Part shown: positions 21,034-29,842 of the stretch, one piece after another | Position numbering within the stretch: the stretch's first letter is position 1 | Layout: each line of letters starts with the position of its first letter | NCBI GenBank assembly: GCA_034430655.1 | Contig: DAOUEC010000169.1 | Location: 1 to 39,445, forward strand | Source of the DNA: JAUWNP01 sp034430655 | GTDB lineage: Bacteria > Chloroflexota > Anaerolineae > B4-G1 | Length of the DNA stretch: 39,445 bases | Direction of reading: 5' to 3' | Position numbers and translations under genes: made by a program | Notes under the pieces: generated by a model | Databases searched by the model: none | The model's input: the letters and a program-made list of their open reading frames with translations, nothing else | What the model was told of the DNA's origin: nothing

Positions 21034-23502
21034 CTATCGCTTCTCCAGAGTCACCACCGCCGGTATGTCCACAATTTGTCCAGCACAGGGCTCCGGCTCT
21101 GCGTTACCCATCGCAGGGGCCACACCACTCGCTGACACATACTTACGCAACACAATGTTGTCCACGTAACCTCCCTCGGCATAGTTTAAGGAGTCATCGC
21201 TGACAAATCTCAGCGCGACCCATACCTGGGACCGGCCCATCAGGTTACCCAGACTATAAACGTCCTCCAGGTCCAGAACCCGATCAATCCAGCCCGCTGA
21301 GTCCCCTGACGTGCAGGTGCCGGAGAAGTTAGAGCCGTCTATCGAGGCAAACCGGCAGACCGCATCGTAGTTCTGCTCGCTGTTTATCCAGAGCTTGAAA
21401 CTGAGGTCTCCAGCCGTAGCACCGGCCAGGCTGAACGGACCATAGATCATCCAGGATTTGGCGTTGTCGGGGTAGTGGTTACCGCAGCCAAGGGAAGCCC
21501 CATTCGCTCCGCCTCCAACTGCCCAGCCACTGTAGCCGCCTTGATAGGGCCGACAGTTCCGCTTGCCCCAATAGTATTCTCCGTAGCCGGGCTGGTCATC
21601 GGCGACATTCCACGCACCAGGGAAGGGATCCTCAAAGTCCTCGCTGAGGATGGTGACCCAGCCAGAAGGTGGTGGATAACCCCTGACCACCAGCGGCAGA
21701 TAGACCCTGCACTCTCCTACAGTCACGCTGCTGGTGTTATTGCCGGGCGTGTTGTCCTCCGGGTCCGAGATGGTGGCCGTGTTGGCGAACGAGAAGTCGC
21801 TCTCCAGGCCAGGGCTAATCCAACCGTAGATAGTAATCACGCCGCTATCTCCTATCCCCAGTGGCTCGACGTTCCACACGTAGGAGAGAACGCCGGTCGG
21901 CGTGAGTGCGAGTGTGCTGGCAAAGGTTGGGTTTAATACCTCGGATGGCACGTCGTCGGTGACGACCACGCGCGCAGCCACCTCGTTGCCGCTGTTGGCA
22001 ATGGTGAGGGTGAAGGTGAGGGGATCGCCGGGCGCGAAGTCACTGCCGATGACCTGCTTGGTGACGCCAACGTTCGGAGCGGGGGCTGCGCTCGTGCGCA
22101 GGCGGATGGCGACGTCGTATGACGATGCACTCCACAACGCGCCGGAGTGACTAATGTACGTGCGCCCCGTCTCTGGCGGGCCATACTGGTCACGCGGAAG
22201 AGGATAGTTGGAACTATCATTGGTGAACTTCACCACCACGATGACGTCGTCGCCAGCGGTCACCGGCAGAGGCGAGGCTAACGCTACCGAGTGATAGCCA
22301 GCCTCGTCGAAAGAGTGATTCAGACTCTGTCTCAGCAGGTTGGCGGGTGCGTTCCCGTCGAAACCATCGTAGATGTAGACGTCAACGTCGGTCGTTGCAT
22401 CCGTAGTCCAGAACTCCGCCCGCGTGGCGTTCGTGCCGACAGTTGCGGTGAACACGGCAAGGCCCCACGCGGTCGTGTCGCCGTACCCCACACTGACCGA
22501 CCAGCCTCCCTCGTCGTAGTACCAAATGTCGCCATTGCTGTCGTAGTCCTGCCAGTCGTACATAAACGAGGAATACTTGCCTATGCTGGCTGAGCCATAG
22601 GCGATGGTAAAATATCCGCTGTCTCCCCAGGAGGTGCCCCAACTGTTCTTCACGATCCAACCGCCGGTGCCGCTGCCCGCATGGGAGAGGCTGTCATCCC
22701 AGCCGACGATGAGCACGGCGTGATTGGGGCTCTCTGTGCCGGCGTAGTACAGGGTGTAGGAGCCGCCGTAGTCCTCGAACTCCGCATCCCAGGCATCACT
22801 GTCACCCGCATATAGCGACGTGTAGACCGGGCCGTAGTCATAAATGTACTGCTTGAGCACATTTGTATTGGGCACCGCATTGCCGGAGATGATGCGCCAG
22901 TCCAGGAGCGTCTTCTGATAGGGACAGGTGGACTTGCAGTTAACGTCGCTGGCCACGTAAGGGTCGCACGTTTCCAGCACCGTGCCTTTCTTGGAGAACA
23001 GGTTGGCCAACAGAAAATAGTTCCCGCCGTCGCAACTGGTGCCACCGCCGGTGCCGGTGATTTCGTCCCAGTTACACTCCTTGGCGTTGTTCTCCGAGAA
23101 ATCGTATGTGCCAGCACCATCTATCAGCATCTTCGATTCGATGTTGCCGATAGCGGCGAAGGTGTAGCACGCGCCGCAACCGCCCTGGTTCTTCACCGAC
23201 GTGACCTTCCCGTGAGCACGCCAATCCCAACTGCTTGGCACCGCCTGAGTCCTGACTCCCCCCGACGGCATCTTCTGCCCGGTCAGGTGTGAGAGGTCCA
23301 TCGGCGGCGGGACGAAACCCTTGCCCTGTGATGGTTGTTCCAATGCTCCCTGCCGCAGCGGAGCATCCTGCAGCGCTGGCGCTTCCACCACATGCGGGAG
23401 CGTGGGGCCAGCAGGCACCTGCGCACTGCCGGTCGAGAAAGTCGCCAGCAACGCCAGGCAGATCAGTGAGCACAATGCTATGTGTGACGTTCGTGTTTTC
23501 AT
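21034..23502 (-). CDS. Secreted C1A (papain-like) cysteine protease with lectin-like, DUF11 and C-terminal domains
   Basis: An 822-residue exported protein. Residues 1-27 form a signal peptide, followed by a propeptide to about residue 87. The papain domain (about 88-310) has the complete catalytic set: Gln106, Cys112 in QGGCGACYTF, His261 in NHAVLIVGWDD and Asn286 in VKNSWGTSWG. The residue after the catalytic cysteine is Tyr, where papains have Trp. A lectin-like beta domain follows (about 330-470), then a DUF11-type domain (VTKQVIGSDFAPGDPLTFTL) and, after YLPLVVRG, a jelly-roll-like domain with Cys residues. It probably digests proteins outside the cell, supplying the amino-acid pathway. 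The start ATG has AAGGAGG upstream. Confidence 0.9.
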   Translation of the reverse strand: MKTRTSHIALCSLICLALLATFSTGSAQVPAGPTLPHVVEAPALQDAPLRQGALEQPSQGKGFVPPPMDLSHLTGQKMPSGGVRTQAVPSSWDWRAHGKVTSVKNQGGCGACYTFAAIGNIESKMLIDGAGTYDFSENNAKECNWDEITGTGGGTSCDGGNYFLLANLFSKKGTVLETCDPYVASDVNCKSTCPYQKTLLDWRIISGNAVPNTNVLKQYIYDYGPVYTSLYAGDSDAWDAEFEDYGGSYTLYYAGTESPNHAVLIVGWDDSLSHAGSGTGGWIVKNSWGTSWGDSGYFTIAYGSASIGKYSSFMYDWQDYDSNGDIWYYDEGGWSVSVGYGDTTAWGLAVFTATVGTNATRAEFWTTDATTDVDVYIYDGFDGNAPANLLRQSLNHSFDEAGYHSVALASPLPVTAGDDVIVVVKFTNDSSNYPLPRDQYGPPETGRTYISHSGALWSASSYDVAIRLRTSAAPAPNVGVTKQVIGSDFAPGDPLTFTLTIANSGNEVAARVVVTDDVPSEVLNPTFASTLALTPTGVLSYVWNVEPLGIGDSGVITIYGWISPGLESDFSFANTATISDPEDNTPGNNTSSVTVGECRVYLPLVVRGYPPPSGWVTILSEDFEDPFPGAWNVADDQPGYGEYYWGKRNCRPYQGGYSGWAVGGGANGASLGCGNHYPDNAKSWMIYGPFSLAGATAGDLSFKLWINSEQNYDAVCRFASIDGSNFSGTCTSGDSAGWIDRVLDLEDVYSLGNLMGRSQVWVALRFVSDDSLNYAEGGYVDNIVLRKYVSASGVAPAMGNAEPEPCAGQIVDIPAVVTLEKR

Positions 23503-23640
23503 CTGTCATCCTCCTTGGAGTATTGGGGGTCCCCAGGATTACGGGGGATTGCGAAAAACGGCGCTGCTTCAAGGGTGAAGTCCGCCACATACCAGCGCCA
23601 CCAGGTGGACACGCGTCTCACCTGCTTGCCGATAGACTTA

Positions 23641-23669
23641 ATTGTACACTTAAGACAGGACAAAGTCAA
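23641..23669 (-). promoter_or_regulatory. Promoter for the C1 protease gene (long leader)
   Basis: Minus-strand TTGACT (23664-23669), 17-bp spacer, TACAAT (23641-23646). The predicted 5' untranslated region is about 130 bases (23503-23635). It contains a short palindrome, CCACCAGGTGG, but no riboswitch was recognised. Confidence 0.65.
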
Positions 23670-23814
23670 CAGTTCAAGATAGCCAATCTCCAGACCCCTC
23701 CATAAGTCGTCAATGTTTTCAAGGCGAGCAGCAGTGGGATTCGATGGCATCAACGACCGTCCCTCTTGCGCTGCACAGGAGAAGTCTAACACGCCCCCAC
23801 CAAGCACGGCTGGC

Positions 23815-23843
23815 TTGACACAGCGGGGACTCCGTGCTATATA
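23815..23843 (+). promoter_or_regulatory. Promoter for the ROK kinase gene
   Basis: TTGACA (23815-23820), 17-bp spacer, TATATA (23838-23843). It is divergent from the protease promoter. Between the two promoters (23670-23814) nothing was recognised. Confidence 0.7.
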
Positions 23844-23886
23844 GGGAACTGGACCGAAGATGGAGAGCAACAGGATGGAGGATGAC

Positions 23887-24858
23887 ATGGTCTCCGAACG
23901 ACCCGTCATCGGCATTGATCTGGGCGGCACCAAGATCAGCACCGCTCTGGTAGACACTGCTGGAACAATCATCGCTCACGACTACCGGGAGACCCACGCG
24001 ACAGAGGGTCAGAAGGCAGTCATCGAACGCATGCTAGACGCCGCTCGCCGGGTGATGGTACGGGCGGGGGTGAACCAAGCGCAGGTGGCGGCGGCGGGCA
24101 TCGGCGCACCAGGCCCCCTTGACGTCGAGGCAGGCGTGGTGGTAGCCCCCCCCAACCTGCCCGGATGGGATCGCGTGCCCCTCAGGCGGCTGATTGAAAG
24201 TAGACTGGGAATTACAACTTTTCTGGAGAATGACGCCAACGCGGCGGCGCTGGGCGAGTATCGCTTTGGTGCCGGGCGAGGCGTGGAGCACATGATCTAC
24301 GTCACAGCCAGCACCGGCATCGGGGGCGGGTTGATCCTCAATGGGAGATTGTACCACGGGGCCAGCGGAATGGCGGGCGAGATCGGCCACATAACTATCA
24401 TGCCCTACGGCCCACTCTGCGGCTGTGGAAACCGGGGTTGCCTGGAGGCGCTGGCCTCAGGCACGGCTATTGCGCGCCAGGCAGGCGAGCGCGTGGCCCG
24501 TGGCGCGCCGACGCTTATAGCCGACCTGGCAGGAGGCGACCCGGAACGGGTCACGGCGAAACTGGTCGCCGAGGCTGCCAGCCAGGGAGACATGGAAGCG
24601 CAAGAGATCCTGGCCGAGGCGATGCATTACCTGGGAATAGGGATGGCCAACCTGGTCAACCTGTTCAATCCGCAACTCATCGTCATCGGCGGGGGGCTGA
24701 CGAACATCGGGGAGATGCTCTTCGGGCCTGTGCAGCGTGCCATTGACCGACGTGCCCTTCCCACACTGGCGCAGGCGGTGCGGGTCGTGCGGGCCGAGTT
24801 GGGTGACAATGCGGGTGTATTGGGGGCCGCAGCGGTAGCGCTGGCGCAGATCGGCTGA
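23887..24858 (+). CDS. ROK-family sugar kinase (glucokinase-like)
   Basis: A 323-residue ROK protein, probably phosphorylating glucose or a related sugar with ATP. VIGIDLGGTKIS is the first phosphate-binding motif. ENDANAAALGEY holds the catalytic aspartate, and GEIGHI plus CGCGNRGCLEA gives the zinc-binding histidine and cysteines of the family. No DNA-binding domain precedes it, so it is a kinase rather than a NagC-type repressor. Three ATGs lie close together; 23887 is chosen because GGAGG sits six bases before it. Confidence 0.9.
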   Translation: MVSERPVIGIDLGGTKISTALVDTAGTIIAHDYRETHATEGQKAVIERMLDAARRVMVRAGVNQAQVAAAGIGAPGPLDVEAGVVVAPPNLPGWDRVPLRRLIESRLGITTFLENDANAAALGEYRFGAGRGVEHMIYVTASTGIGGGLILNGRLYHGASGMAGEIGHITIMPYGPLCGCGNRGCLEALASGTAIARQAGERVARGAPTLIADLAGGDPERVTAKLVAEAASQGDMEAQEILAEAMHYLGIGMANLVNLFNPQLIVIGGGLTNIGEMLFGPVQRAIDRRALPTLAQAVRVVRAELGDNAGVLGAAAVALAQIG

Positions 24859-24885
24859 GTCTGGCACGTCACTGCCTTCCATCCC

Positions 24886-24934
24886 GTTCATTGTTCATTG
24901 TGCATTGGTCATTGTTCATTGGTCATTGTTCATT
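24886..24934 (+). repeat. Heptanucleotide tandem repeat (seven units)
   Basis: Seven 7-base units with no gaps: GTTCATT, GTTCATT, GTGCATT, GGTCATT, GTTCATT, GGTCATT, GTTCATT. The array fills most of the gap between the ROK kinase and Memo genes and ends just before the Memo Shine-Dalgarno sequence. Confidence 0.9.
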
Positions 24935-24951
24935 GATTTGGGAGGTGCATG

Positions 24952-25767
24952 ATGTCCGAGTTACCTGTCCGTCCCCCGGCCGTCGCCGGCCAGTTCTACC
25001 CCGGCGCGGCTGATACGTTGCGCAAAATGATCCGGGGATACCTCGACGAGGCCACTGTGCCCGAGGGCCTGGGGCCTGTCCGTGCAATCATCGCTCCCCA
25101 CGCTGGTTACATCTACTCTGGCCCCACGGCCGGATATGCCTTTAACGCGCTGAAGACGAAGGCGCTGGTAGCGCTTCCCCAGAAGAGCTGGACCGTCTTC
25201 CTGCTCGGTCCGGCTCACCGCGCCTACTTCCGCGGCGTGGCCCTGGGGAATCACTCCGCCTTTCGCACTCCGCTGGGCAACGTCCCCATCGCCGTTGACC
25301 GTGTCGCGGAAATGCTGGCGCGCTCGCCGCTCTATACCTCCGCCCCCGAGGCCCACGCACCTGAGCACTGCCTCGAGGTCCAGGTACCATTCCTTCAGAT
25401 GACACTGCCGGACTTCCGGCTGGTGCCCATGCTGTTCGGCGACGTAGATCCACGGGAGGTCTCCGCGGAACTGGTTGACCACATCGGCGAGGACGACCTG
25501 ATCCTCGTCTCCAGCGATCTAAGTCACTTCTACCCTTACGCCAGAGCCCAGCAACTGGATCACGCTCTGCTGGAGGCGTTGATGGCTGACGACGAGATGG
25601 GGGTGCTGAGAGGCGAAGCCTGTGGTCGTGCCCCTATCGTGACGCTGATGGGCATTGCCCGCCGCAAGGGTTGGAAACCCCACCTGCTGGACTACCGCAA
25701 CTCCGGCGACACAGCGGGCGACAAATGGCAGGTCGTGGGCTATGCCTCGGTCGCGTACACTGGTTGA
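24952..25767 (+). CDS. Memo-family protein (AmmeMemoRadiSam system protein B)
   Basis: A 271-residue member of the Memo family. It begins with VRPPAVAGQFYPGAADTL, then IIAPHAGYIYSGPTAGYAF with the first metal-ligand histidine, GPAHRAYF with the second, HCLEVQVPFLQ and SSDLSHFYPY. The fold is related to class III extradiol dioxygenases. Prokaryotic Memo is normally found with AMMECR1 and a radical SAM enzyme in the uncharacterised AmmeMemoRadiSam system. Of the two adjacent ATGs (24949, 24952) the second is better spaced from GGAGG. AMMECR1 follows in the same direction. Confidence 0.9.
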   Translation: MSELPVRPPAVAGQFYPGAADTLRKMIRGYLDEATVPEGLGPVRAIIAPHAGYIYSGPTAGYAFNALKTKALVALPQKSWTVFLLGPAHRAYFRGVALGNHSAFRTPLGNVPIAVDRVAEMLARSPLYTSAPEAHAPEHCLEVQVPFLQMTLPDFRLVPMLFGDVDPREVSAELVDHIGEDDLILVSSDLSHFYPYARAQQLDHALLEALMADDEMGVLRGEACGRAPIVTLMGIARRKGWKPHLLDYRNSGDTAGDKWQVVGYASVAYTG

Positions 25768-25788
25768 TGGTAGAAAGGAATACTACAA

Positions 25789-26364
25789 ATGCCCCTCACA
25801 TCCCAGGGACGACAGACGCTGCTGACGCTGGCGCGGGAGACGATCACACGCGCGGCTCACCACCAGGAACTGCCACCGGTGGACATGGACGCCGTACCGG
25901 AGAATTTACGGCGCGACGGGGCCAGTTTCGTCACTTTGACCAAGCACGGCCAGTTGCGGGGCTGCATCGGCTCACTGGAACCACGTCGCCCACTGGTGCT
26001 CGACGTGCGCGAAAACGCCCTCAGTGCAGCCTTCCACGACCCACGCTTCCCACCCGTGCGCCCAGAGGAGTTAGGCGACCTGCACGTCGAAATCTCCGTA
26101 TTGAGCATTCCTCAACCGTTGTCCTACGACGGCCCCGAAGATCTCGTCGCCAAGTTGCGCCCAGGCGTGGATGGGGTCGTCATTGAGCGCGGCTGGAATC
26201 GGGCCACCTTCCTTCCCCAGGTATGGGAGAAACTACCGGACCCCCACCAATTCCTGCAGCACCTGTGTCTCAAAGCCTTCCTTCCCGATGATGCCTACCG
26301 CTATCCCGGCCTCGACGTGTACACCTACCACGTGGAGAAGTTCGAGGAGGAGAACACGGGGTAA
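25789..26364 (+). CDS. AMMECR1-domain protein (AmmeMemoRadiSam system protein A)
   Basis: A 191-residue AMMECR1 protein. The invariant LRGCIGSLEP motif is at about residues 62-71, followed by AFHDPRFPPVRPEEL, LHVEISVLS, GVDGVVIERG and FLPQVWEKLPDP, covering the whole domain. The biochemical role is unknown; the family is thought to act with Memo and a radical SAM protein on a shared substrate. The gene begins 21 bases after Memo. The third component does not follow: the next gene is convergent. Confidence 0.92.
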   Translation: MPLTSQGRQTLLTLARETITRAAHHQELPPVDMDAVPENLRRDGASFVTLTKHGQLRGCIGSLEPRRPLVLDVRENALSAAFHDPRFPPVRPEELGDLHVEISVLSIPQPLSYDGPEDLVAKLRPGVDGVVIERGWNRATFLPQVWEKLPDPHQFLQHLCLKAFLPDDAYRYPGLDVYTYHVEKFEEENTG

Positions 26365-26404
26365 GGGAGTAGGCAGGATACTGCGGGTATACTACGGGCC
26401 CTCT

Positions 26405-27166
26405 CTACGCAACGCGGGTAGCCAAGCCCTGCATATCCCTATCACCAGTGAGGAACTCCCCCAGCAACCTGCGGAAGCGCTGCGGCTCGTCCACCATCGG
26501 GAAGTGGTACGAGTTCGCCATCGAGACGTACCCCGCAGAGCCCAACCCTTCCAGCCAGCGAGGCATCGGCGGCCGGACCACGCGATCATTGACGCCATGT
26601 ACCAGAAGTAACGGCACGCGACATCCCTGCACGAGGGGGCGGAAAGAGCGCTCTCCCACCTCTCGTGCAGTACGGGCCACAGCCGTCCAGTCGCTGGCGA
26701 CCAGGCCATCCCGGGCCAGGCTGTAACCTGGACCGGAGCGGAAGAAGCGGGTGTAGATATCTGGTGTGCGCGCCCCCTTGAGCCAATCGTCCACCTGGCT
26801 GCCCATCAGTGGCATAGCGACAGCCATCAGTCGCTCCACCTGAGGAATGCGCACGGCTGCAAAGAGGCCCACGATGGCTCCCAGCCCGTGTCCTACGACC
26901 GCGATGTGCCTTAACTGAAGTTGCTGGACAAACTCACGCATCTGACGCAGATAGCCGTCAATCGAGTACATGTCAGCAGGGCGGCCGGACTGGCCAAACC
27001 CCCACAGGTCAGGGGCAACGGCGTGGCTGGGGACGGGCATAGAGGTCATCGTATCAAGCCAGTAGGCAGAGGCACCCACCCAGGTGTGGAGAAAGAGCAC
27101 CGTCTGCTCCCCCCATCCGTACTCCTCGTAATAGGTTACCATTCCCCCATAGCCCACCTCAGCCAT
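26405..27166 (-). CDS. Alpha/beta hydrolase-fold protein lacking the serine nucleophile
   Basis: A 253-residue alpha/beta hydrolase. The oxyanion region (VLFLHTWVGASAYW), the lid loop (WGFGQSGRP), the acid in VHGVNDRVV and the histidine in NSYHFPMVDEP are all in place. The nucleophile elbow, normally GHSLG, reads VVGHGLGAIVG with Gly94 at the serine position, so ordinary esterase or lipase chemistry is not expected. It may be a non-hydrolytic family member, a pseudoenzyme or a recent mutation. The start ATG at 27166 follows AGGAGGTG. It is in the same direction as the CoA-transferase but separated by 157 bases. Confidence 0.85.
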   Translation of the reverse strand: MAEVGYGGMVTYYEEYGWGEQTVLFLHTWVGASAYWLDTMTSMPVPSHAVAPDLWGFGQSGRPADMYSIDGYLRQMREFVQQLQLRHIAVVGHGLGAIVGLFAAVRIPQVERLMAVAMPLMGSQVDDWLKGARTPDIYTRFFRSGPGYSLARDGLVASDWTAVARTAREVGERSFRPLVQGCRVPLLLVHGVNDRVVRPPMPRWLEGLGSAGYVSMANSYHFPMVDEPQRFRRLLGEFLTGDRDMQGLATRVA

Positions 27167-27323
27167 CTCTCACCTCCTGGGACATCTGCCCCGATTTGGC
27201 ACAACTTGAGGAAAACATACTCCCCTTGAGCAAAAACGGGACCCCCAATTCCACCGCCCACTGCGGCCCCACGGTTTTCGCCCTCCCCATCTACTTCTTC
27301 ACCATCATCCAGGCAAAGCCTCG

Positions 27324-28625
27324 CTAAATGTAGCACAACTCCTTCGCCGCCCGCGTCAGTTCGTCCCGAAACTGGGGGGCGGCGATGTTGATCAGCGCCT
27401 GCGCCCGCTGGCGGATGGTCTTGCCATAGAGGGAGGCCACGCCATACTCGGTGACGATGTAGTGAACGTGGTTACGGGTGGTGACGACCCCCGCACCCCG
27501 CTTGAGCATGGGCACGATGCGGCTGATCTGACCACCTTTGGCAGTAGCAGGGAGCGCGATGACGGGCACCCCGCCCTCGGAACGAGATGCCCCATAGATG
27601 AAGTCCAGTTGCCCCCCCACACCACTGTAAAGTTTGGGGCCGATGGAGTCAGCGCACACTTGCCCCGTCAGGTCCACCTCGATGGCCGAGTTGAGCGCCA
27701 CTTGCCGGTAGTTCTGTGCAATGACGAAGGGGTCGTTGACGTACTCGGTGCGGTGCAGTTCGATCAGCGGGTTGTCGTGCACCCACTCGTAAAGCCGCTT
27801 CGTCCCCAGCATGAAACCGGCGGTGATCTTGCCAGGATGTAGCGTCTTGCGGGCGTTGGTGAGCACGCCGGCCTCAACCAGGTCAATCACGCTATCCGAA
27901 AACAACTCGGTGTGCACTCCAAGGTCCTTCTTGTCGTACAGGAAATGGAGCACGGCGTCGGGTATGGCGCCGATGCCCATCTGCATCGTCGCCCCATCGG
28001 GAATCAGTTCGGCTATGTATTCGCCGATCTTGACGTGTAAGTCCGAGAGACCCCCCTCCGTCATCGGCAGTTCCAGCAGGGGATAGTTCACCGGCACGAT
28101 GTAATCCAGGTGGCTGACGTGGATGAAGGAATCGCCCAGGCAGCGGGGCATGTTCTCGTTAATCTCGGCGATAATGATTCTGGACGCTTCGGCCGGCGAC
28201 TTGGTCAGCCCGGTCTCAATGCCGTAGGAACAAAAGCCGTGCTCGTCGGGCGGCGAAAGGTGGGCGAAGGTGACGTCCACCGGCAGGACGCCCTGTTTGA
28301 AGAGCAGCGTAAACTCCGAAAGGAGCACGGGGGTGAAATCGGCCCGGCCCTCCTGCACCGCTTTGCGCACGTTGGGGCCGATGAAGAGCGCATTGGCGCG
28401 GATGTGACCCTCCATCTCCGGCGCGACGTAATCGCTCGACCCGATGGTGAGAGCATGGCAAATCTCGACGTTCTCCAGTTCGGGCGCGCGCTCGACCAGT
28501 GCCTTCATCAGCACCTGCGGCACGCTGCAGTTGCCAGTGAGAAAGATGCGGTCGCCCGACTTGACGGCCTTGACGGCCTCCTCGGCGGTAGTGACACGGC
28601 TCTCGTAAGCCTCCATCCAACTCAT
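27324..28625 (-). CDS. Acyl-CoA transferase (acetyl-CoA hydrolase / 4-hydroxybutyrate CoA-transferase family)
   Basis: A 433-residue family I-type CoA-transferase. LGVHTELFSDSVIDL contains the glutamate expected to form the CoA thioester, and GVGGQLDFIYGASRSEGG is the conserved glycine loop. GIGAIPDAV and TEYGVASLYGKT are further signatures of the 4-hydroxybutyrate/acetate CoA-transferase group. It would move CoA from an acyl-CoA to acetate or another acid. The exact acyl group is not readable. Its ATG overlaps the alanine dehydrogenase stop by four bases (ATGA), so the two are co-translated. Confidence 0.88.
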   Translation of the reverse strand: MSWMEAYESRVTTAEEAVKAVKSGDRIFLTGNCSVPQVLMKALVERAPELENVEICHALTIGSSDYVAPEMEGHIRANALFIGPNVRKAVQEGRADFTPVLLSEFTLLFKQGVLPVDVTFAHLSPPDEHGFCSYGIETGLTKSPAEASRIIIAEINENMPRCLGDSFIHVSHLDYIVPVNYPLLELPMTEGGLSDLHVKIGEYIAELIPDGATMQMGIGAIPDAVLHFLYDKKDLGVHTELFSDSVIDLVEAGVLTNARKTLHPGKITAGFMLGTKRLYEWVHDNPLIELHRTEYVNDPFVIAQNYRQVALNSAIEVDLTGQVCADSIGPKLYSGVGGQLDFIYGASRSEGGVPVIALPATAKGGQISRIVPMLKRGAGVVTTRNHVHYIVTEYGVASLYGKTIRQRAQALINIAAPQFRDELTRAAKELCYI

Positions 28626-29728
28626 CGCTCACCCTCCATTCCAGCGTAGTAGGTCGCAGCCAATTGTCCGTTCACGATTTTCCCGTCTCTGGTGGCGACC
28701 CCCCGTGCCAGGTCCGGCATTTCCTCCAGTGCCTGCTCCACATCCACCTCGGCGACGTGACGAAGGTGAGCCCAGACTGCGTTGTTAAAAGCGTGGGTCG
28801 CTGTGCGGGGAACCGCCCCGGGCACATTGGGGACACAGAAATGGACTACCCCCTCCTCAGTGAAGACAGGGTCCCGCAGTGTGGTGGGCCGGCTGGTCTC
28901 CACGCACCCGCCCTGGTCAATGCTGAAGTCCATGATGACCGCCCCCTTCTTCATCAAGCGGACCATCTCGCGGGTGACGATGATAGGGGCTCTGGCCCCT
29001 GGCTTCAAGACCGCGCCGATCATCACCTCGGCAAAGCGGGCCACGCGGGCGATGTTGAAAGGATAGGAGACCATTGTGGTAATACGACCGTTGAATTGCC
29101 GATCTATCCGGCGAAGTTTTTCCAGGCTGTGGTCGAGGACGAACACGTCGGCCCCCATCCCGAGGAAGGTGCGGGCGGCGTTGGTGCCCAGCACTCCTGC
29201 TCCCAGGATAGCGACTCTGGCTGGCGGGATGCCCGGCACGCCGCTGAGGAGCACCCCCCGCCCGCCGTGGTCGCTCTGCAGGAAGGTAGCGGCCAGTTGC
29301 GGGGCCATACGTCCGGCCACTTCGCTCATCGTGCGCAATACCGGCAATGTCCCATCGTCCTCTTCGATAGTCTCGTAGGCAATGGCTGTGATCTTCTTCT
29401 CCAGCAATGTCCGCACCGTCTCCCGTCGGGCGGCGGCCAAGTGGAGAAAACCACACAGGATTTGCCCCTCGCGCAGCCAATCCAGTTCCTCCCGAGTGGG
29501 CCGCACTGCTTTGAGCACCATGTCGGCCCGGCCATAGACCTCCTCGCCGGAGTAGACAATGTGCCCACCGGCTCGCTCGTAATGGTAATCGGTGAAGCCG
29601 GCCCCTAACCCAGCCCCCTTCTCAATATAGCAGATGTGACCGGCGCGGGTGAGCAAATCCACCCCGTAGGGCGTCAGCCCTACCCGCTGTTCCAGGTCTC
29701 TGCGCTCTTTTGGGATACCAATGTTCAT
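28622..29728 (-). CDS. ald: Alanine dehydrogenase
   Basis: A 368-residue NAD-dependent enzyme interconverting L-alanine with pyruvate and ammonia. The substrate arginine is in EQRVGLTP, the lysine in VLKAVRP, the catalytic histidine in GFLHLAA and the aspartate in MDFSIDQGGCVETS. The NAD-binding motif is VAILGAGVLGTNAA. Length is standard for the family. In fermenting cells it disposes of or recovers amino nitrogen and NADH. The start ATG at 29728 has GGAGGGAAAGG upstream. It forms a two-gene operon with the CoA-transferase. Confidence 0.93.
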   Translation of the reverse strand: MNIGIPKERRDLEQRVGLTPYGVDLLTRAGHICYIEKGAGLGAGFTDYHYERAGGHIVYSGEEVYGRADMVLKAVRPTREELDWLREGQILCGFLHLAAARRETVRTLLEKKITAIAYETIEEDDGTLPVLRTMSEVAGRMAPQLAATFLQSDHGGRGVLLSGVPGIPPARVAILGAGVLGTNAARTFLGMGADVFVLDHSLEKLRRIDRQFNGRITTMVSYPFNIARVARFAEVMIGAVLKPGARAPIIVTREMVRLMKKGAVIMDFSIDQGGCVETSRPTTLRDPVFTEEGVVHFCVPNVPGAVPRTATHAFNNAVWAHLRHVAEVDVEQALEEMPDLARGVATRDGKIVNGQLAATYYAGMEGER

Positions 29729-29765
29729 ATTCCTTTCCCTCCTTGTAGTCTCATCAAGAAGCAGT

Positions 29766-29820
29766 TAGTGGTGGCGACTTCAGTCGCTCGTCCCTCCATG
29801 GACGACTGAAGTCGTCACTA
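29766..29820. repeat. Palindromic intergenic repeat (REP/MITE-like)
   Basis: An inverted repeat with arms CGACTTCAGTCG and CGACTGAAGTCG (12 perfect bases) extended outward to TAGTG...CACTA with small mismatches, around a 16-base centre. It lies in the leader region between the universal stress gene and alanine dehydrogenase. The form suggests a dispersed mobile or REP-type repeat; only one copy was noticed in this window. Confidence 0.7.
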
Positions 29821-29842
29821 CGAACAAACTGCCAGTGTCCAA

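Noticed and set aside
24886..24934. Possible CRISPR-like repeat
   Set aside because: Units are 7 bases with no spacers, so it is a simple tandem repeat and not a CRISPR array.
27206..27328. Plus-strand frame ending in FALPIYFFTIIQAKPR before the CoA-transferase stop
   Set aside because: It has one hydrophobic patch but no start and the rest is not protein-like; chance is as likely as a relic.
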